Shown here: positions 1 through 8,970 of the stretch, in pieces
Layout: each line of letters opens with the position of its first letter
Numbering within the stretch: the first letter of the stretch is position 1
From: Sphingobacterium sp. ML3W
GTDB taxonomy: Bacteria; Bacteroidota; Bacteroidia; Sphingobacteriales; Sphingobacteriaceae
Length of the DNA stretch: 64,000 nt
Direction: 5' to 3'
NCBI RefSeq assembly: GCF_029542085.1
Contig: NZ_CP107036.1
Location: 3,596,001 to 3,660,000, forward strand
Program-made: the position numbers and the translations under genes
The notes under the pieces: generated by a model
Databases searched by the model: none
What the model was told of the DNA's origin: nothing
The model's input: the letters and a program-made list of their open reading frames with translations, nothing else

Positions 1-18
1 TCTGAGGGGTGGATAGAT

Positions 19-62
19 AAAAAAACGGGAGTATCCAAAAAGGTTGGACACTTCCGTTTTTT
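19..62 (-). terminator. Rho-independent terminator after sufE
   Basis: An inverted repeat with arms AAAAAACGG and CCGTTTTTT and further pairing inside. Its A/T tracts would let it work on either strand. It lies about 80 bases past the sufE stop, so it most likely ends the sufS-sufE transcript. Confidence 0.7.
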
Positions 63-141
63 ATTAATATCATTTTTCTACGATCTCCTTTTAAAATTTC
101 AATTTCAGGACAGTCCGCTTTTAATTGTTGACCAGTTCTGG

Positions 142-561
142 TTATGCGTTTACCTGCAACGCCAATGCGTATAATTTCATCTGTTTGATCATCGACAATA
201 AACCATTGGCCCGGGTTGGCGACAAGTGTTCTTTTAAACCGATTTCATCAACGAAATACAGATCTGCATCAACAATCTCTTTTGCTGTATGTCCAGACAG
301 CACTTTGACCATCAGACTAACCAAACCCTTGGTGATAATTGCGTCACTATCTGCTGTAAAAAACACTTTTCCATCTTTAACCTCCGGATACAGCCACACC
401 TTGGACTGACAACCCTTGATAATATAGTCTTCTGTCTTATATTGCTCATCAATTAAAGGAACTTCCTTCCCCAGCTGGATGATGTACTCATATTTTTCCA
501 TCCAATCCGTAAAGAAAGCAAAATCTTCAACTAATTCGTTTTGTATTTCATTAATTGTCAT
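142..561 (-). CDS. sufE: SufE family sulfur-acceptor protein
   Basis: 139-residue SufE-like protein. SufE takes persulfide sulfur from the cysteine desulfurase SufS and passes it to the Fe-S scaffold in the cytosol. The acceptor cysteine is visible in the IIKGCQSKVW segment (about residue 51), and the C-terminal HLSPTRANGLLSMIKQMK segment is typical of the family. Length is normal for Bacteroidota SufE. It sits 11 bases downstream of sufS on the same strand, so the two are almost certainly cotranscribed. The SufBCD scaffold genes are not in the window; they may lie beyond its left edge or elsewhere. Confidence 0.93.
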   Translation of the reverse strand: MTINEIQNELVEDFAFFTDWMEKYEYIIQLGKEVPLIDEQYKTEDYIIKGCQSKVWLYPEVKDGKVFFTADSDAIITKGLVSLMVKVLSGHTAKEIVDADLYFVDEIGLKEHLSPTRANGLLSMIKQMKLYALALQVNA

Positions 562-572
562 AATCGTTTTTA

Positions 573-1796
573 TTACACTAACATATTGACCGCACGTTGA
601 ATACCTGCCACCAAGATATCTATTTCTTCTTTTGTGTTGTAAAGTGCCAACGAAGCCCGGATCGTTCCAGGGATACCAAAGCGATCCATTACAGGCTGAG
701 CACAGTGGTGTCCAGTTCGCACAGCAATACCCAATTTATCCAAAATCACCCCTACATCATAGGGATGTGTACCTTCAATGATAAATGAAATAACAGAACA
801 TTTTTGATCTGCAGTACCTATAAATTTCATTCCCGGGATCTGCGACAATTTTTCCAATGCATATTCCAGCAACTCGTGTTCGTAAGCCTCAATATTTTTT
901 AAGCCGATCGAATTGATATAGTCAATCGCTTCATTCAAACAGATTCCTGCTTCAATATTCGGAGTGCCCGCTTCAAATTTAAAAGGCAACTCATTATAGG
1001 TTGTCTTTTCGAAAGTCACTTCCTTAATCATATCGCCACCGCCTTGATAAGGAGGCATTGCGTTTAACAGCTCTTCCTTACCATACAACACACCCACACC
1101 AGTGGGGCCATACATTTTATGCCCTGAGAAAACTAAAAAGTCAACATCGAGATCTTGCACATCAACCTGGATATGTTGGACAGCTTGCGCTGCATCTACC
1201 AATACGACAGCCCCATGCTTATGTGCAATCGAGATGATCTCTTTTACCGGATTGATCGTACCCAGTGCATTAGAGACATAAGTTACAGCAACAAGCTTCG
1301 TTCTTTCGTTAATAAGGTCTTGATAGGCGTCCATATCGAGCTCCCCCTTATCATTCATCGGAATAACACGGATCTTACAGCCTTTTTCATCACAAAGCAT
1401 CTGCCAGGGCACAATATTGGAGTGGTGCTCCATTGCAGAAATAATAATTTCATCTCCCGCATCGATAAATGCTCTACCATAGCAGGTCGCAACCAAATTG
1501 ATACTATCTGTCGTCCCCTTGGTGATAATCACTTGCTTGTCTTCAGGCGCATTGATAAAGGATTGAAGCTTTTTACGAGTCACCTCAAAAGCATCTGTAG
1601 ATATCTGGCTGAGGTAGTGAACTCCACGATGTACATTACTATTCATATCTGTATAATAATGTGCAATAGAATTGATTACCACATTGGGCTTTTGTGTTGT
1701 CGCACCATTGTCCAGATAAACCAAAGGCTTGCCATTTACCTGTCTTTTTAGAATAGGAAAATCTGCACGTATTTTATCTATATTATATTTTTCCAA
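573..1796 (-). CDS. sufS: Cysteine desulfurase SufS
   Basis: 407-residue class V PLP enzyme that removes sulfur from L-cysteine as an enzyme-bound persulfide for Fe-S cluster assembly. The PLP lysine is in FSGHKMYGPTGVG (K227). The catalytic cysteine is in RTGHHCAQP (C365), the short-loop arrangement that marks SufS (group II) rather than IscS. The N-terminal YLDNGATTQKP and the AMEHHSNIVPW segment are also diagnostic. Full length, with an ATG start about 16 bases after a likely promoter. First gene of a two-gene operon with sufE. Confidence 0.96.
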   Translation of the reverse strand: MEKYNIDKIRADFPILKRQVNGKPLVYLDNGATTQKPNVVINSIAHYYTDMNSNVHRGVHYLSQISTDAFEVTRKKLQSFINAPEDKQVIITKGTTDSINLVATCYGRAFIDAGDEIIISAMEHHSNIVPWQMLCDEKGCKIRVIPMNDKGELDMDAYQDLINERTKLVAVTYVSNALGTINPVKEIISIAHKHGAVVLVDAAQAVQHIQVDVQDLDVDFLVFSGHKMYGPTGVGVLYGKEELLNAMPPYQGGGDMIKEVTFEKTTYNELPFKFEAGTPNIEAGICLNEAIDYINSIGLKNIEAYEHELLEYALEKLSQIPGMKFIGTADQKCSVISFIIEGTHPYDVGVILDKLGIAVRTGHHCAQPVMDRFGIPGTIRASLALYNTKEEIDILVAGIQRAVNMLV

Positions 1797-1816
1797 AGTC
1801 GTCTAAATAATTTATA

Positions 1817-1824
1817 CAAAGTTA
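1817..1824 (-). promoter_or_regulatory. Putative -7 element of the sufS promoter
   Basis: On the minus strand the octamer reads TAACTTTG, matching the Bacteroidota -7 consensus TAnnTTTG. It sits about 20 bases before the sufS ATG. I see no good TTTG at the expected -33 position, so the call rests on one element. Confidence 0.4.
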
Positions 1825-2004
1825 ATAGTATTTTATCGAATACAGGGCCGACAATCTGTTTTTTATGTCATTATCAATCATCCAAGTTACTTGACAAATC
1901 AAATTAAAAAATGGCTCAACACTATTAAAGAACCACTTTTTGTAGGTCATTTGCCATTTTTTACAATTATATCTTGCTTTTATAATTTATTGATGCTATT
2001 TATT

Positions 2005-2012
2005 TACCTTTG
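2005..2012 (+). promoter_or_regulatory. Putative -7 element directly before the desaturase ATG
   Basis: TACCTTTG matches the TAnnTTTG consensus and ends only 7 bases before the ATG at 2020. Transcription would begin within a few bases of the start codon, giving a very short or absent leader. This also argues against the longer TTG-initiated frame beginning at 1891. Confidence 0.5.
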
Positions 2013-2019
2013 TATTGAT

Positions 2020-3015
2020 ATGCAAGAATTACCTCTAAATTTACCAGAAGGCTCACGTAAAGAAGTGATGGCCTACTTGGAGCCTTTCATGTTGAATGAA
2101 ATGAGCGAATACCTGAAGCCTGTAGAAGAAATGTGGCAACCTGCTGATTTCCTTCCAGACGCTTCAAGGGATACTTTTTTTGAGGAAATAAGAGATTTAC
2201 AGGAAAGTGCGAAAGAACTGTCCTATGACTTAGTTGCAGTATTAGTTGGTGATACGATTACCGAAGAAGCCCTTCCAACCTACGAATCTTGGCTGACAAT
2301 GGTTGAAGATGTCGATAAAAACGAACAAGGCGGATGGATGAAATGGGTTCGTGCATGGACTGCAGAAGAAAACCGTCACGGCGATCTATTGAACAAATAC
2401 CTTTATCTGTCTGGTAGAATAGATATGCGTCAGTTTGAAATGTCTACACAATATTTGATACAAGATGGTTTCGATATCGGCACTGGTGCTGATCCTTACC
2501 GTAACTTTATATATACATCATTCCAAGAACTTGCAACCAACGTATCTCATCGTCGGGTGTCGGGACTTTCAAAAAAAGGTGGTGATAAACTTCTGGCGAA
2601 AATGTGCGGTGTCATTGCTTCGGATGAAGCACGCCATGCCAAAGCATACATGTCTTTCATATCAAAGGCTATGACAGTAGACGCAAGTGAAGTAATGATT
2701 GCATTTGAAGATATGATGCGTAAAAAGATTGTCATGCCAGCACAGTTTTTGAGAGAAGCAGGCGAACCTCAGGGCGAAGCTTTTGCACACTTTTCGGATG
2801 CTGCACAGCGACTAGGTGTGTATACTGCATTGGATTATGTCGATATCTTGAAAGAACTTAATAATGAGTGGAAAATTGATCAAGTTACAGGTCTAAATGA
2901 AAAAGGTGAGAAAGCAAGAGACTACCTCTTAAAATTACCGGATCGCTTGACTAGATTAGCTGACCGCATGAAGATTCCTGAAAAAGATTATAAATTCAAA
3001 TGGATTTACGGATAA
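2020..3015 (+). CDS. Acyl-ACP desaturase (diiron, ferritin-like fold)
   Basis: 331-residue soluble fatty-acid desaturase of the plant stearoyl-ACP desaturase type, which introduces a cis double bond into an acyl-ACP chain and so affects membrane fluidity. The two diiron ExxH motifs are visible as EENRHG and DEARHA, each in a predicted helix. The frame is open back to a TTG at 1891, but that extension is hydrophobic and low in complexity and overlaps the promoter. The ATG at 2020, giving MQELPLNLPEGS, fits the family start. It is monocistronic, closed by a strong terminator. The redox partner is not encoded nearby. Confidence 0.92.
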   Translation: MQELPLNLPEGSRKEVMAYLEPFMLNEMSEYLKPVEEMWQPADFLPDASRDTFFEEIRDLQESAKELSYDLVAVLVGDTITEEALPTYESWLTMVEDVDKNEQGGWMKWVRAWTAEENRHGDLLNKYLYLSGRIDMRQFEMSTQYLIQDGFDIGTGADPYRNFIYTSFQELATNVSHRRVSGLSKKGGDKLLAKMCGVIASDEARHAKAYMSFISKAMTVDASEVMIAFEDMMRKKIVMPAQFLREAGEPQGEAFAHFSDAAQRLGVYTALDYVDILKELNNEWKIDQVTGLNEKGEKARDYLLKLPDRLTRLADRMKIPEKDYKFKWIYG

Positions 3016-3058
3016 ACAAAAAAGCTTGACCAGAAATAGTCAAGCTTTTTTGTTTATC
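3011..3058 (+). terminator. Strong terminator after the desaturase gene
   Basis: A perfect 20-bp inverted repeat with an 8-base loop. It includes the TAA stop of the desaturase, and its core is AAAAAAGCTTGAC / GTCAAGCTTTTTT. The T-rich 3' arm fits intrinsic termination. Confidence 0.85.
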
Positions 3059-3324
3059 CTATTTCCTATAGGTAATTAAGATCGAAGCATTCTATTTACC
3101 TTGTTGTCGGCTGTATGATTGTAAATATTGCAAAACAGTAATCATACTCCCCCTTAGGCCGATTATCTCCATACATAAGTAATTCAAAAATGTATATATT
3201 TTTAAATACAAAAGAATATTTAATCTTAAAATCAGCTTATATGCATATATTAATTCATTTTATTTGAATATAAAAAACATATATATGATATTACATACAC
3301 ACCATATATATCATTTTTCATAAC

Positions 3325-3560
3325 GCAGTCCGAGTTTCGTGCATTGTTCGGTTGTTCTTCGACTATGCTACGGAAGATATTTACCCCTTCTTCGCCTCTG
3401 AGAGCAGATAAGAGCATGGTGTAACTTAGGTCTTTAAACCATATCTCCGTGTTAAACTCGGACTCACCTCGGACTCATGTCGCATTCACCACGGTCACAG
3501 TGCGACGACGTTACGACGATGTATCGAAGTTGGTACGATGCATTGACCAAAAAGGTTTGC
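3325..3560. other. GC-richer structured spacer, function unknown
   Basis: This block is clearly less A/T-rich than its flanks and has no open frame of note. GTCCGAGTTT (3329-3338) is exactly complementary to AAACTCGGAC (3454-3463), enclosing about 115 bases. A second short pair, GTCGCA (3479-3484) and TGCGAC (3501-3506), follows. CGGACTCA occurs twice in a row around 3459-3476. It may be an untranslated RNA or an intergenic repeat. No known RNA family was recognised. The stretch from 3059 to 3324 is plain A/T-rich DNA with nothing I can name. Confidence 0.35.
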
Positions 3561-3566
3561 ACCTGA

Positions 3567-3613
3567 TATAAGAAAGGGAGCAAACTCGCTATGAATTTAC
3601 TCCCTTTCTTATA
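3567..3613 (-). terminator. Terminator downstream of the first POT transporter
   Basis: Inverted repeat with arms AAGAAAGGGAG and CTCCCTTTCTT (one mismatch in the extended stem). It lies about 90 bases past the stop of the minus-strand transporter, although a T-run is weak on either side. Confidence 0.55.
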
Positions 3614-3699
3614 AGCATCTAGTCTGTCAATCATGACTAAGTACTAATTCCCAAAAAGATTTTTAATACGATCTCTTTTGGATAATATTTGATTAGGGA

Positions 3700-5229
3700 T
3701 TATTTCACATTTCCCATTAATTTCCGCACAACAGGTGACAATGCAATAAGTACCACACCAGCAATTAAAGAATATAAGCCCAATTGCTTATAACTTTCAG
3801 TGTACGTCAGTAAGTTGTCTGCCAACGAACTTCCTTCTTTTGCTTCAGCCATACTCGCACCGATCAAGCCCGCAACATATTGTCCATAAGCACTTGCCAA
3901 AAACCACATTCCCATCATAATACCCTGTAACCTCGCTGGGGACAGTTTCGTCATAATGGATAACCCAATCGGCGAAAGACAAAGCTCCCCGACGGTAATC
4001 ACTAATAATGCAAGTGTAAAGATATCCAATGAGGTCATGCCTTCATGAGCGAATAAACGCGTCGCAAAAAGTACATAGTAACCTAAACCTAAGAAAACAA
4101 AGCCCAAACCAAACTTGATAATAGTATTCGGCTCAAGTTTACGTTTTCCCAACCAAATCCAGAATAGTCCAAATAACGGCGCTAAGGCGATAATAAATAA
4201 TGCACCCCCAGAATTATTGACACCATTTGGATCAAGTGTCACTGCCCCCAGTAAAGAGTCATTCAGGTGCTTGGCTGCAAAGATGCTCAATGAACCACCA
4301 CTCTGTTCATATATCCCCCAAAAGATAATGGAAAACAAAATAAATACCAGTGCAGCAATTAATTTCTTGCGTTCCTCCTTGGTCACTTGTGACATTTCAT
4401 AAAACAGATATAAAAGTGTCAATGGTCCAATGGTATACATAAAATAGTCAGTATATTGGGTTTTCGACACCATGATCTGAATAACGGGTATAAAGATCAA
4501 GGTCAGTGCATATACCGCATATTCAACCCATTTTGGCAAGGCTTTCGTCTTTACGATAGCATCTGGGTGTCCAGGTTTAAGCCCGATAGGTCCAAGGTGT
4601 CTTTTGGTAAAGTGAAAATTAATCAAACTTGCCAGCATCCCTATTGCAGCTAAACCAAAGGCAACATTCCAACGGTGAGGTTCGGAGATAACCGAGCTCA
4701 ACATATACCCTTTACCAATGGCGACACAAACATAGCCCCCTAAAAATGCACCTAGATTGATCCCTGCGTAGAACAAGGAGAAACCACCATCACGACGGCT
4801 ATCTCCATCACGATAGAGTTCTCCCACCATGGTAGAAATATTTGGTTTGAAGAAACCAGTACCAATAATAATAAATGAGAGACCAAAAAAGAAATATTGA
4901 TGTGGATCCGCAGCTAGGAAAAGACTCCCTACAATCATTAATATACCTCCCCAGAACAATGATTTTCTAAAACCTAAAATCTTATCTGCAAAAAGACCAC
5001 CAATAAATGTAAAAGCATAGACAAATGCCTGAGTAGCTCCATACTGTAAATTAGCCTCTTTCTCCGCAAAGTTTAGTTGTGTGATCATAAAGAACACCAA
5101 CATACCCCGCATGCCATAAAAACAAAATCTTTCCCACATTTCCGAGAAAAAAAGGCTCCAGATCTGTCTTGGGTACTTTCCCTTAAAATTTTGAATCTCC
5201 TCTAGCGATTCCCGTGTACTAACCTCCAT
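3700..5229 (-). CDS. POT family proton-coupled oligopeptide transporter (copy 1)
   Basis: 509-residue inner-membrane transporter of the POT/PTR branch of the major facilitator superfamily, which takes up di- and tripeptides with protons. The signature ExxERFxYYG is present as SEMWERFCFYGMRGML near residue 30. The FKPNIST segment on helix 4 (about residue 125) and the GELCLSPIGLS motif in the second half are also characteristic. About 12 to 14 hydrophobic segments are visible. It differs from the other three copies in this window by a shorter N-terminus. It follows another POT gene on the same strand, but a hairpin between them suggests separate or attenuated transcription. Confidence 0.92.
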   Translation of the reverse strand: MEVSTRESLEEIQNFKGKYPRQIWSLFFSEMWERFCFYGMRGMLVFFMITQLNFAEKEANLQYGATQAFVYAFTFIGGLFADKILGFRKSLFWGGILMIVGSLFLAADPHQYFFFGLSFIIIGTGFFKPNISTMVGELYRDGDSRRDGGFSLFYAGINLGAFLGGYVCVAIGKGYMLSSVISEPHRWNVAFGLAAIGMLASLINFHFTKRHLGPIGLKPGHPDAIVKTKALPKWVEYAVYALTLIFIPVIQIMVSKTQYTDYFMYTIGPLTLLYLFYEMSQVTKEERKKLIAALVFILFSIIFWGIYEQSGGSLSIFAAKHLNDSLLGAVTLDPNGVNNSGGALFIIALAPLFGLFWIWLGKRKLEPNTIIKFGLGFVFLGLGYYVLFATRLFAHEGMTSLDIFTLALLVITVGELCLSPIGLSIMTKLSPARLQGIMMGMWFLASAYGQYVAGLIGASMAEAKEGSSLADNLLTYTESYKQLGLYSLIAGVVLIALSPVVRKLMGNVK

Positions 5230-5249
5230 ACTGTATTTATATTAATCAA

Positions 5250-5277
5250 AAAAGCTTCTTTCGTAAAAGAAGCTTAT
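5250..5277 (-). terminator. Terminator between the two POT genes
   Basis: Stem AAGCTTCTTT / AAAGAAGCTT with a 4-base loop. On the minus strand it is followed by a T-run, so it terminates transcription of the gene at 5285-7060. Confidence 0.75.
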
Positions 5278-5284
5278 ATAGTTA

Positions 5285-7060
5285 TTATTTAACTCCGTGC
5301 ATCAATCTTTTGATCAAAGGATTGAACAGCATGACAAGCAATCCGGCCAAAGCTGGAATAGCCGTAAATAAAAAGAAAAAGTGACTCAATGAATATTCTT
5401 GTTGAATTGTTTCCACCTGTCCGCCCAATACCGCTGCAACTTTTTGTGCAATAGCGATTGCTAGATACCAGATGCCAAACATAAAAGCCAACATCCTAGC
5501 TGGAACCAATTTAGAAACATAGGATAGGCCCACTGGAGAAATAAACAATTCTCCCAAAGTATGAAATAGGTAAGTCAAGACGAGAAATACCATAGAAATT
5601 TTCATCCCTGGAGCTATACCCCATGAACCTAATCCGATAATCAAAAATCCTATGGCAACCAATATCAGACCAAAACCATATTTAAAGGCAGCTGAAGGAT
5701 TGTATTTCGATTCCCATATCTTAGACACCGAGGAAGCTAGTGCAATGATAAAAAATGAGTTGAGGATAGAAAACCAGGATACTTTTATTTCCGAAGCTTC
5801 TTTATTAAACTCCTGATAAAGCATCCAGATTGCTGCGCCCCAGATCAGTCCAAAACAGACAAATAATACGATATTAGAGATGGCAATCTTATCCCAGGTT
5901 ACCTTTGCTAGTTTTATTAAAACCCAGCTGATAATTGCTAATGGCACAACCGTTAATAAACCATTGACCACATTAAATGTCGTTAATGCAGCACCTGTAA
6001 GCGCTCTATCGATATTATCCCTTGCGACAATGACCAATGAGGTTGCCCCCTGTTCAAAGCTCATGAAAAAGAAGATGAGGAAAAACGCCAAAAGCACCAC
6101 GGCAAACATTCTATCCCGCACAGTCTTGTCATAACGCAAAATCCGGGAAACGATCAAATAAATAAACAAGATCAATGCAATAATGACCATAATATATTGA
6201 CCTCTCAAAAAAGAAGTATCCAGCCCGGCGAAAACATCAATAATACCATTTTTCGACAATGGGTCATTGAAGGCATATACAAAGCCTATTATAGCGACAA
6301 TACCGATAAGCACGAAATCCTTTATTGTAAACGGGTTTTTAGTATCCGTATCATTGACAATAACTTCTTTCTTCTCTCCGGCCGCAGATTTGTCTAAAAT
6401 ACCAAGGTTGCCCATGAGTGGTTTTGCGAATACAAACTGAAGTGTACCTAGTAGCATAAAAATACCCGCCAATCCAAATCCCCAATGCCATCCATATGTT
6501 TCAGCGATGTAACCACATAGCATCATCCCAAAGAAAGCACCTGCATTGACACCCATATAGAATATTGTATACGCTCCGTCCTTCTTTTCAGGAAGGTCTT
6601 TATACATTTCGCCAAGGATTGAAGGCATGTTCGGTTTGAAAAAACCTGTTCCGATAACCAAACAGATCAATCCCAGAAAAAACATGATCGCAGTATCAAA
6701 AGCCATTGCAGCATGTCCCAATGTCATGATTGCTGAGCCGATAATAACAGCTTTTCTGGATCCGATGTATTTGTCGGCGATGATTCCACCGAGTATTGGT
6801 GTCAGATAAAGCATCATTGCATATGTTCCGTACAATGCACCTGCTTGTTGTGCTGTCCAGGCCCAGCCAGAGAACGGGTTACCTTGGATAACTGCAGCAG
6901 TTAAAAATTGCATCAATAGGACACGCATTCCATAGAATGAAAACCGTTCCCACATCTCTGTAAAGAAAAGTACGAACAGCCCTGAGCGCTGTCCTAGTAC
7001 ATTCGATTTAAAAAAATCGTTCGACGGGCTAGTAGTTATATCCCCGTTTAATCTCCCCAT
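5285..7060 (-). CDS. POT family proton-coupled oligopeptide transporter (copy 2)
   Basis: 591-residue POT/PTR transporter, longer than the other copies. The proton-coupling motif appears as TEMWERFSFYGMRVLL near residue 33, with GTGFFKPNMPS and GELFISPVGLSY also present. The extra length lies mainly in the central loop and added hydrophobic helices between the two six-helix bundles (around residues 240-330). ATG start with a short hydrophilic N-terminus that begins MGRLNGD. Predicted inner-membrane peptide:H+ symporter; substrate preference cannot be read from sequence. Confidence 0.92.
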   Translation of the reverse strand: MGRLNGDITTSPSNDFFKSNVLGQRSGLFVLFFTEMWERFSFYGMRVLLMQFLTAAVIQGNPFSGWAWTAQQAGALYGTYAMMLYLTPILGGIIADKYIGSRKAVIIGSAIMTLGHAAMAFDTAIMFFLGLICLVIGTGFFKPNMPSILGEMYKDLPEKKDGAYTIFYMGVNAGAFFGMMLCGYIAETYGWHWGFGLAGIFMLLGTLQFVFAKPLMGNLGILDKSAAGEKKEVIVNDTDTKNPFTIKDFVLIGIVAIIGFVYAFNDPLSKNGIIDVFAGLDTSFLRGQYIMVIIALILFIYLIVSRILRYDKTVRDRMFAVVLLAFFLIFFFMSFEQGATSLVIVARDNIDRALTGAALTTFNVVNGLLTVVPLAIISWVLIKLAKVTWDKIAISNIVLFVCFGLIWGAAIWMLYQEFNKEASEIKVSWFSILNSFFIIALASSVSKIWESKYNPSAAFKYGFGLILVAIGFLIIGLGSWGIAPGMKISMVFLVLTYLFHTLGELFISPVGLSYVSKLVPARMLAFMFGIWYLAIAIAQKVAAVLGGQVETIQQEYSLSHFFFLFTAIPALAGLLVMLFNPLIKRLMHGVK

Positions 7061-7144
7061 AAGTAATCAACCTTTATTTTTATAAAAATACTTACAAAGA
7101 AACAAAAACAAAATCACTTTTGGCCAAAATAAAGTTGCATAAAC

Positions 7145-7176
7145 AAAAAAAGGCAACCCATTTGGATTGCCTTTTC
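7145..7176 (-). terminator. Terminator after the XRE regulator gene
   Basis: Arms AAAAGGCAA and TTGCCTTTT close a short loop. On the minus strand a T-run follows. It lies 20 to 50 bases past the stop of the regulator gene. Confidence 0.75.
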
Positions 7177-7196
7177 AGTAACATTTTTAATATGCC

Positions 7197-7526
7197 CTAT
7201 CTTTTGTGCAATTGTTCGTAAAGATCAATGACCTTTTTCTGAAGTTCGATAACTTCGCCATCACGTAGTTGCAACTTTTGCGTTAACGCATTGACCTCAT
7301 TGACATACTCTTTATCCTCTTCCGAATCAGAAGTAGATAGTAGTTGAACAACTGTCAAATTGAATAATTTTGAGATTTGATTTAGGCGCGACAGATTTAC
7401 ATCTGTAATACCTGTTTCAATTTTAGAAAATGCTGGGATTGAGATATCCAATCGCTTTGCAACATCCTCTTGACTCCACCCCTTCTGGTGTCTAAGTAAT
7501 CTGATTTTTTTTCCTAATGCATTCAT
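7197..7526 (-). CDS. XRE family helix-turn-helix regulator
   Basis: 109-residue DNA-binding protein. Residues 6-60 form a Cro/CI-type helix-turn-helix (GWSQEDVAKRLDISIPAFSKIE). Residues 75-109 look like an amphipathic coiled coil (KLQLRDGEVIELQKKVIDLYEQ) that could mediate dimerisation. No ligand or protease domain is present. It is transcribed alone: a terminator follows and the next gene upstream is divergently spaced. The target is unknown; nothing in the neighbourhood points to a toxin or phage partner. Confidence 0.85.
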   Translation of the reverse strand: MNALGKKIRLLRHQKGWSQEDVAKRLDISIPAFSKIETGITDVNLSRLNQISKLFNLTVVQLLSTSDSEEDKEYVNEVNALTQKLQLRDGEVIELQKKVIDLYEQLHKR

Positions 7527-7543
7527 CTGGTAGATATTTTAAA

Positions 7544-7551
7544 CAAAAATA
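7544..7551 (-). promoter_or_regulatory. Putative -7 element of the XRE regulator promoter
   Basis: TATTTTTG on the minus strand matches TAnnTTTG and lies 17 bases before the ATG at 7526. The surrounding DNA is very A/T-rich, so a chance match is possible. Confidence 0.35.
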
Positions 7552-7592
7552 GTAAATAAAAATATAATTTACATTAAATTATATTTTTTTCT

Positions 7593-8963
7593 CTAAAAAT
7601 CCCTAAAAAACCGATCAGCGAGCACGGAGAGATTAACCCCATTATAATTATTTAAACTCATAAGTAGTAAATTGTAACCCTTAGATTTAACCCCATCCAA
7701 AAAAGAATACAGGCCATCTAAGCTCACAACAACCTCTAAATCAGGATTATTAAAACTGTTTTTGATGTTCTCAGGAACACTTTCGATATCCTTATTAAGT
7801 TCCTTACAGGAGTGGATATTCACGTAGACCACAGAGAGATCCGACTCTCCCATCGAGTCCGCATATTGTAACAAAAAGGACGAATCTAAACTATCATACG
7901 AGTTTAATTCGATAATTGTGACCAATTTCTGATTAGGAAATTGTTCTTTTACAGCATGAATACTCGACCTAACTTTATCCGCATTGCAGGCATAATCTTG
8001 ATAGACCACAGATCCTTCTGAGCTCGCCACAAACTCCAGATAACGGATAGATGTATTAAAACTCTTTATTGCATCAAAGAACTCTTTCTTTTTAATACCC
8101 AACCATTCACAGACGGTATAAGCGCCTGCGATATTAGACAGATTATGTTTCCCGAACACTTGTAAAGGAACTTCTCCGTCTGCGGTATTTAGATAGGTAA
8201 CACCCTTATTGATTGTGTAATCGGGGATCTTATAGCCATGCCGGTTAATCTTGCAGTCTTTGGTATCCTGCAAAACTTTTTGGAGAACAGCATCTTCTTT
8301 ATTATAGATCAGCGTTCCTTTAGGAGGTATGGAATCAATAAAATCTTCAAATTGTTTAATATATTCCTCTTGAGATATTTTGGAATTAAATTCATTCCAT
8401 ACGATACCAGAGATTAGGGCGATATTAGGCTTATAATATAAAAATTTCGACTTGGAATCAATTTTGGACGAAACATATTCATCTCCCTCGATAATAATAA
8501 TCTTATTATGCTTGGTAATATCCACAAGTTTATCAAAACCTCTTAATTGCGCCCCGACCAAATAATCAAATTCTTTTCCTAAGGAGCGCATGACGTGCAT
8601 AACCATGCTCGTAATCGTTGTTTTCCCGTAGCTCCCTGCAATAACCACACGGATTTTATCCTGGGAGAGTTCCTGTATAAACTCTGGAAAAGAATAGATC
8701 TTCAGGCCTAATTCCTGCGCTTTTTTTAATTCGGGATTATCTGCTTCCGCATGTGCCCCCAAAATAACGGCATCAATATCTTCCGTCACCTTGTCGGCAA
8801 ACCAACCCAATTGATCTGGCAATAACCCAGCTTCGATGAGATGGGAACGGGAAGGTTCCACAATCTGATCATCAGATCCAGTAATTTGGTGCCCCTGCTT
8901 TGCCAAAGAAATGGCAAGGTTATGCATCACACTACCACCTATCGCTATAAAATGAATACGCAT
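7593..8963 (-). CDS. mpl: Mur ligase family protein, Mpl-like peptidoglycan peptide ligase
   Basis: 456-residue Mur ligase. Mpl recycles cell-wall peptide by joining L-Ala-gamma-D-Glu-meso-DAP to UDP-MurNAc in the cytosol. An N-terminal Rossmann part (MRIHFIAIGGSVMHN) precedes the ATP-binding loop GSYGKTT (residues 110-116; most Mur ligases have H where this has Y). A central domain contains IIIEGDEY, and a C-terminal ligase domain carries the QDYACNADKVR segment. MurC is a related alternative, but the N-terminus GGSVMHNLA and the lack of the MurC GTHGKTT form favour Mpl. It is the last gene of a four-gene operon, 7 bases after prmA. Confidence 0.82.
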   Translation of the reverse strand: MRIHFIAIGGSVMHNLAISLAKQGHQITGSDDQIVEPSRSHLIEAGLLPDQLGWFADKVTEDIDAVILGAHAEADNPELKKAQELGLKIYSFPEFIQELSQDKIRVVIAGSYGKTTITSMVMHVMRSLGKEFDYLVGAQLRGFDKLVDITKHNKIIIIEGDEYVSSKIDSKSKFLYYKPNIALISGIVWNEFNSKISQEEYIKQFEDFIDSIPPKGTLIYNKEDAVLQKVLQDTKDCKINRHGYKIPDYTINKGVTYLNTADGEVPLQVFGKHNLSNIAGAYTVCEWLGIKKKEFFDAIKSFNTSIRYLEFVASSEGSVVYQDYACNADKVRSSIHAVKEQFPNQKLVTIIELNSYDSLDSSFLLQYADSMGESDLSVVYVNIHSCKELNKDIESVPENIKNSFNNPDLEVVVSLDGLYSFLDGVKSKGYNLLLMSLNNYNGVNLSVLADRFFRDF

Positions 8964-8970
8964 CGCTCTG

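Noticed and set aside
1..141. Protein-like reading of the minus strand after sufE in another frame
   Set aside because: It begins inside sufE after a stop, has no start codon before an internal ATG, and runs through the terminator.
1155..1751. Plus-strand frame of 198 codons within sufS
   Set aside because: Antisense shadow of sufS, whose active-site motifs are all present.
1891..2019. TTG-initiated N-terminal extension of the acyl-ACP desaturase
   Set aside because: It is hydrophobic, overlaps the TACCTTTG promoter element, and the family starts at the ATG at 2020.
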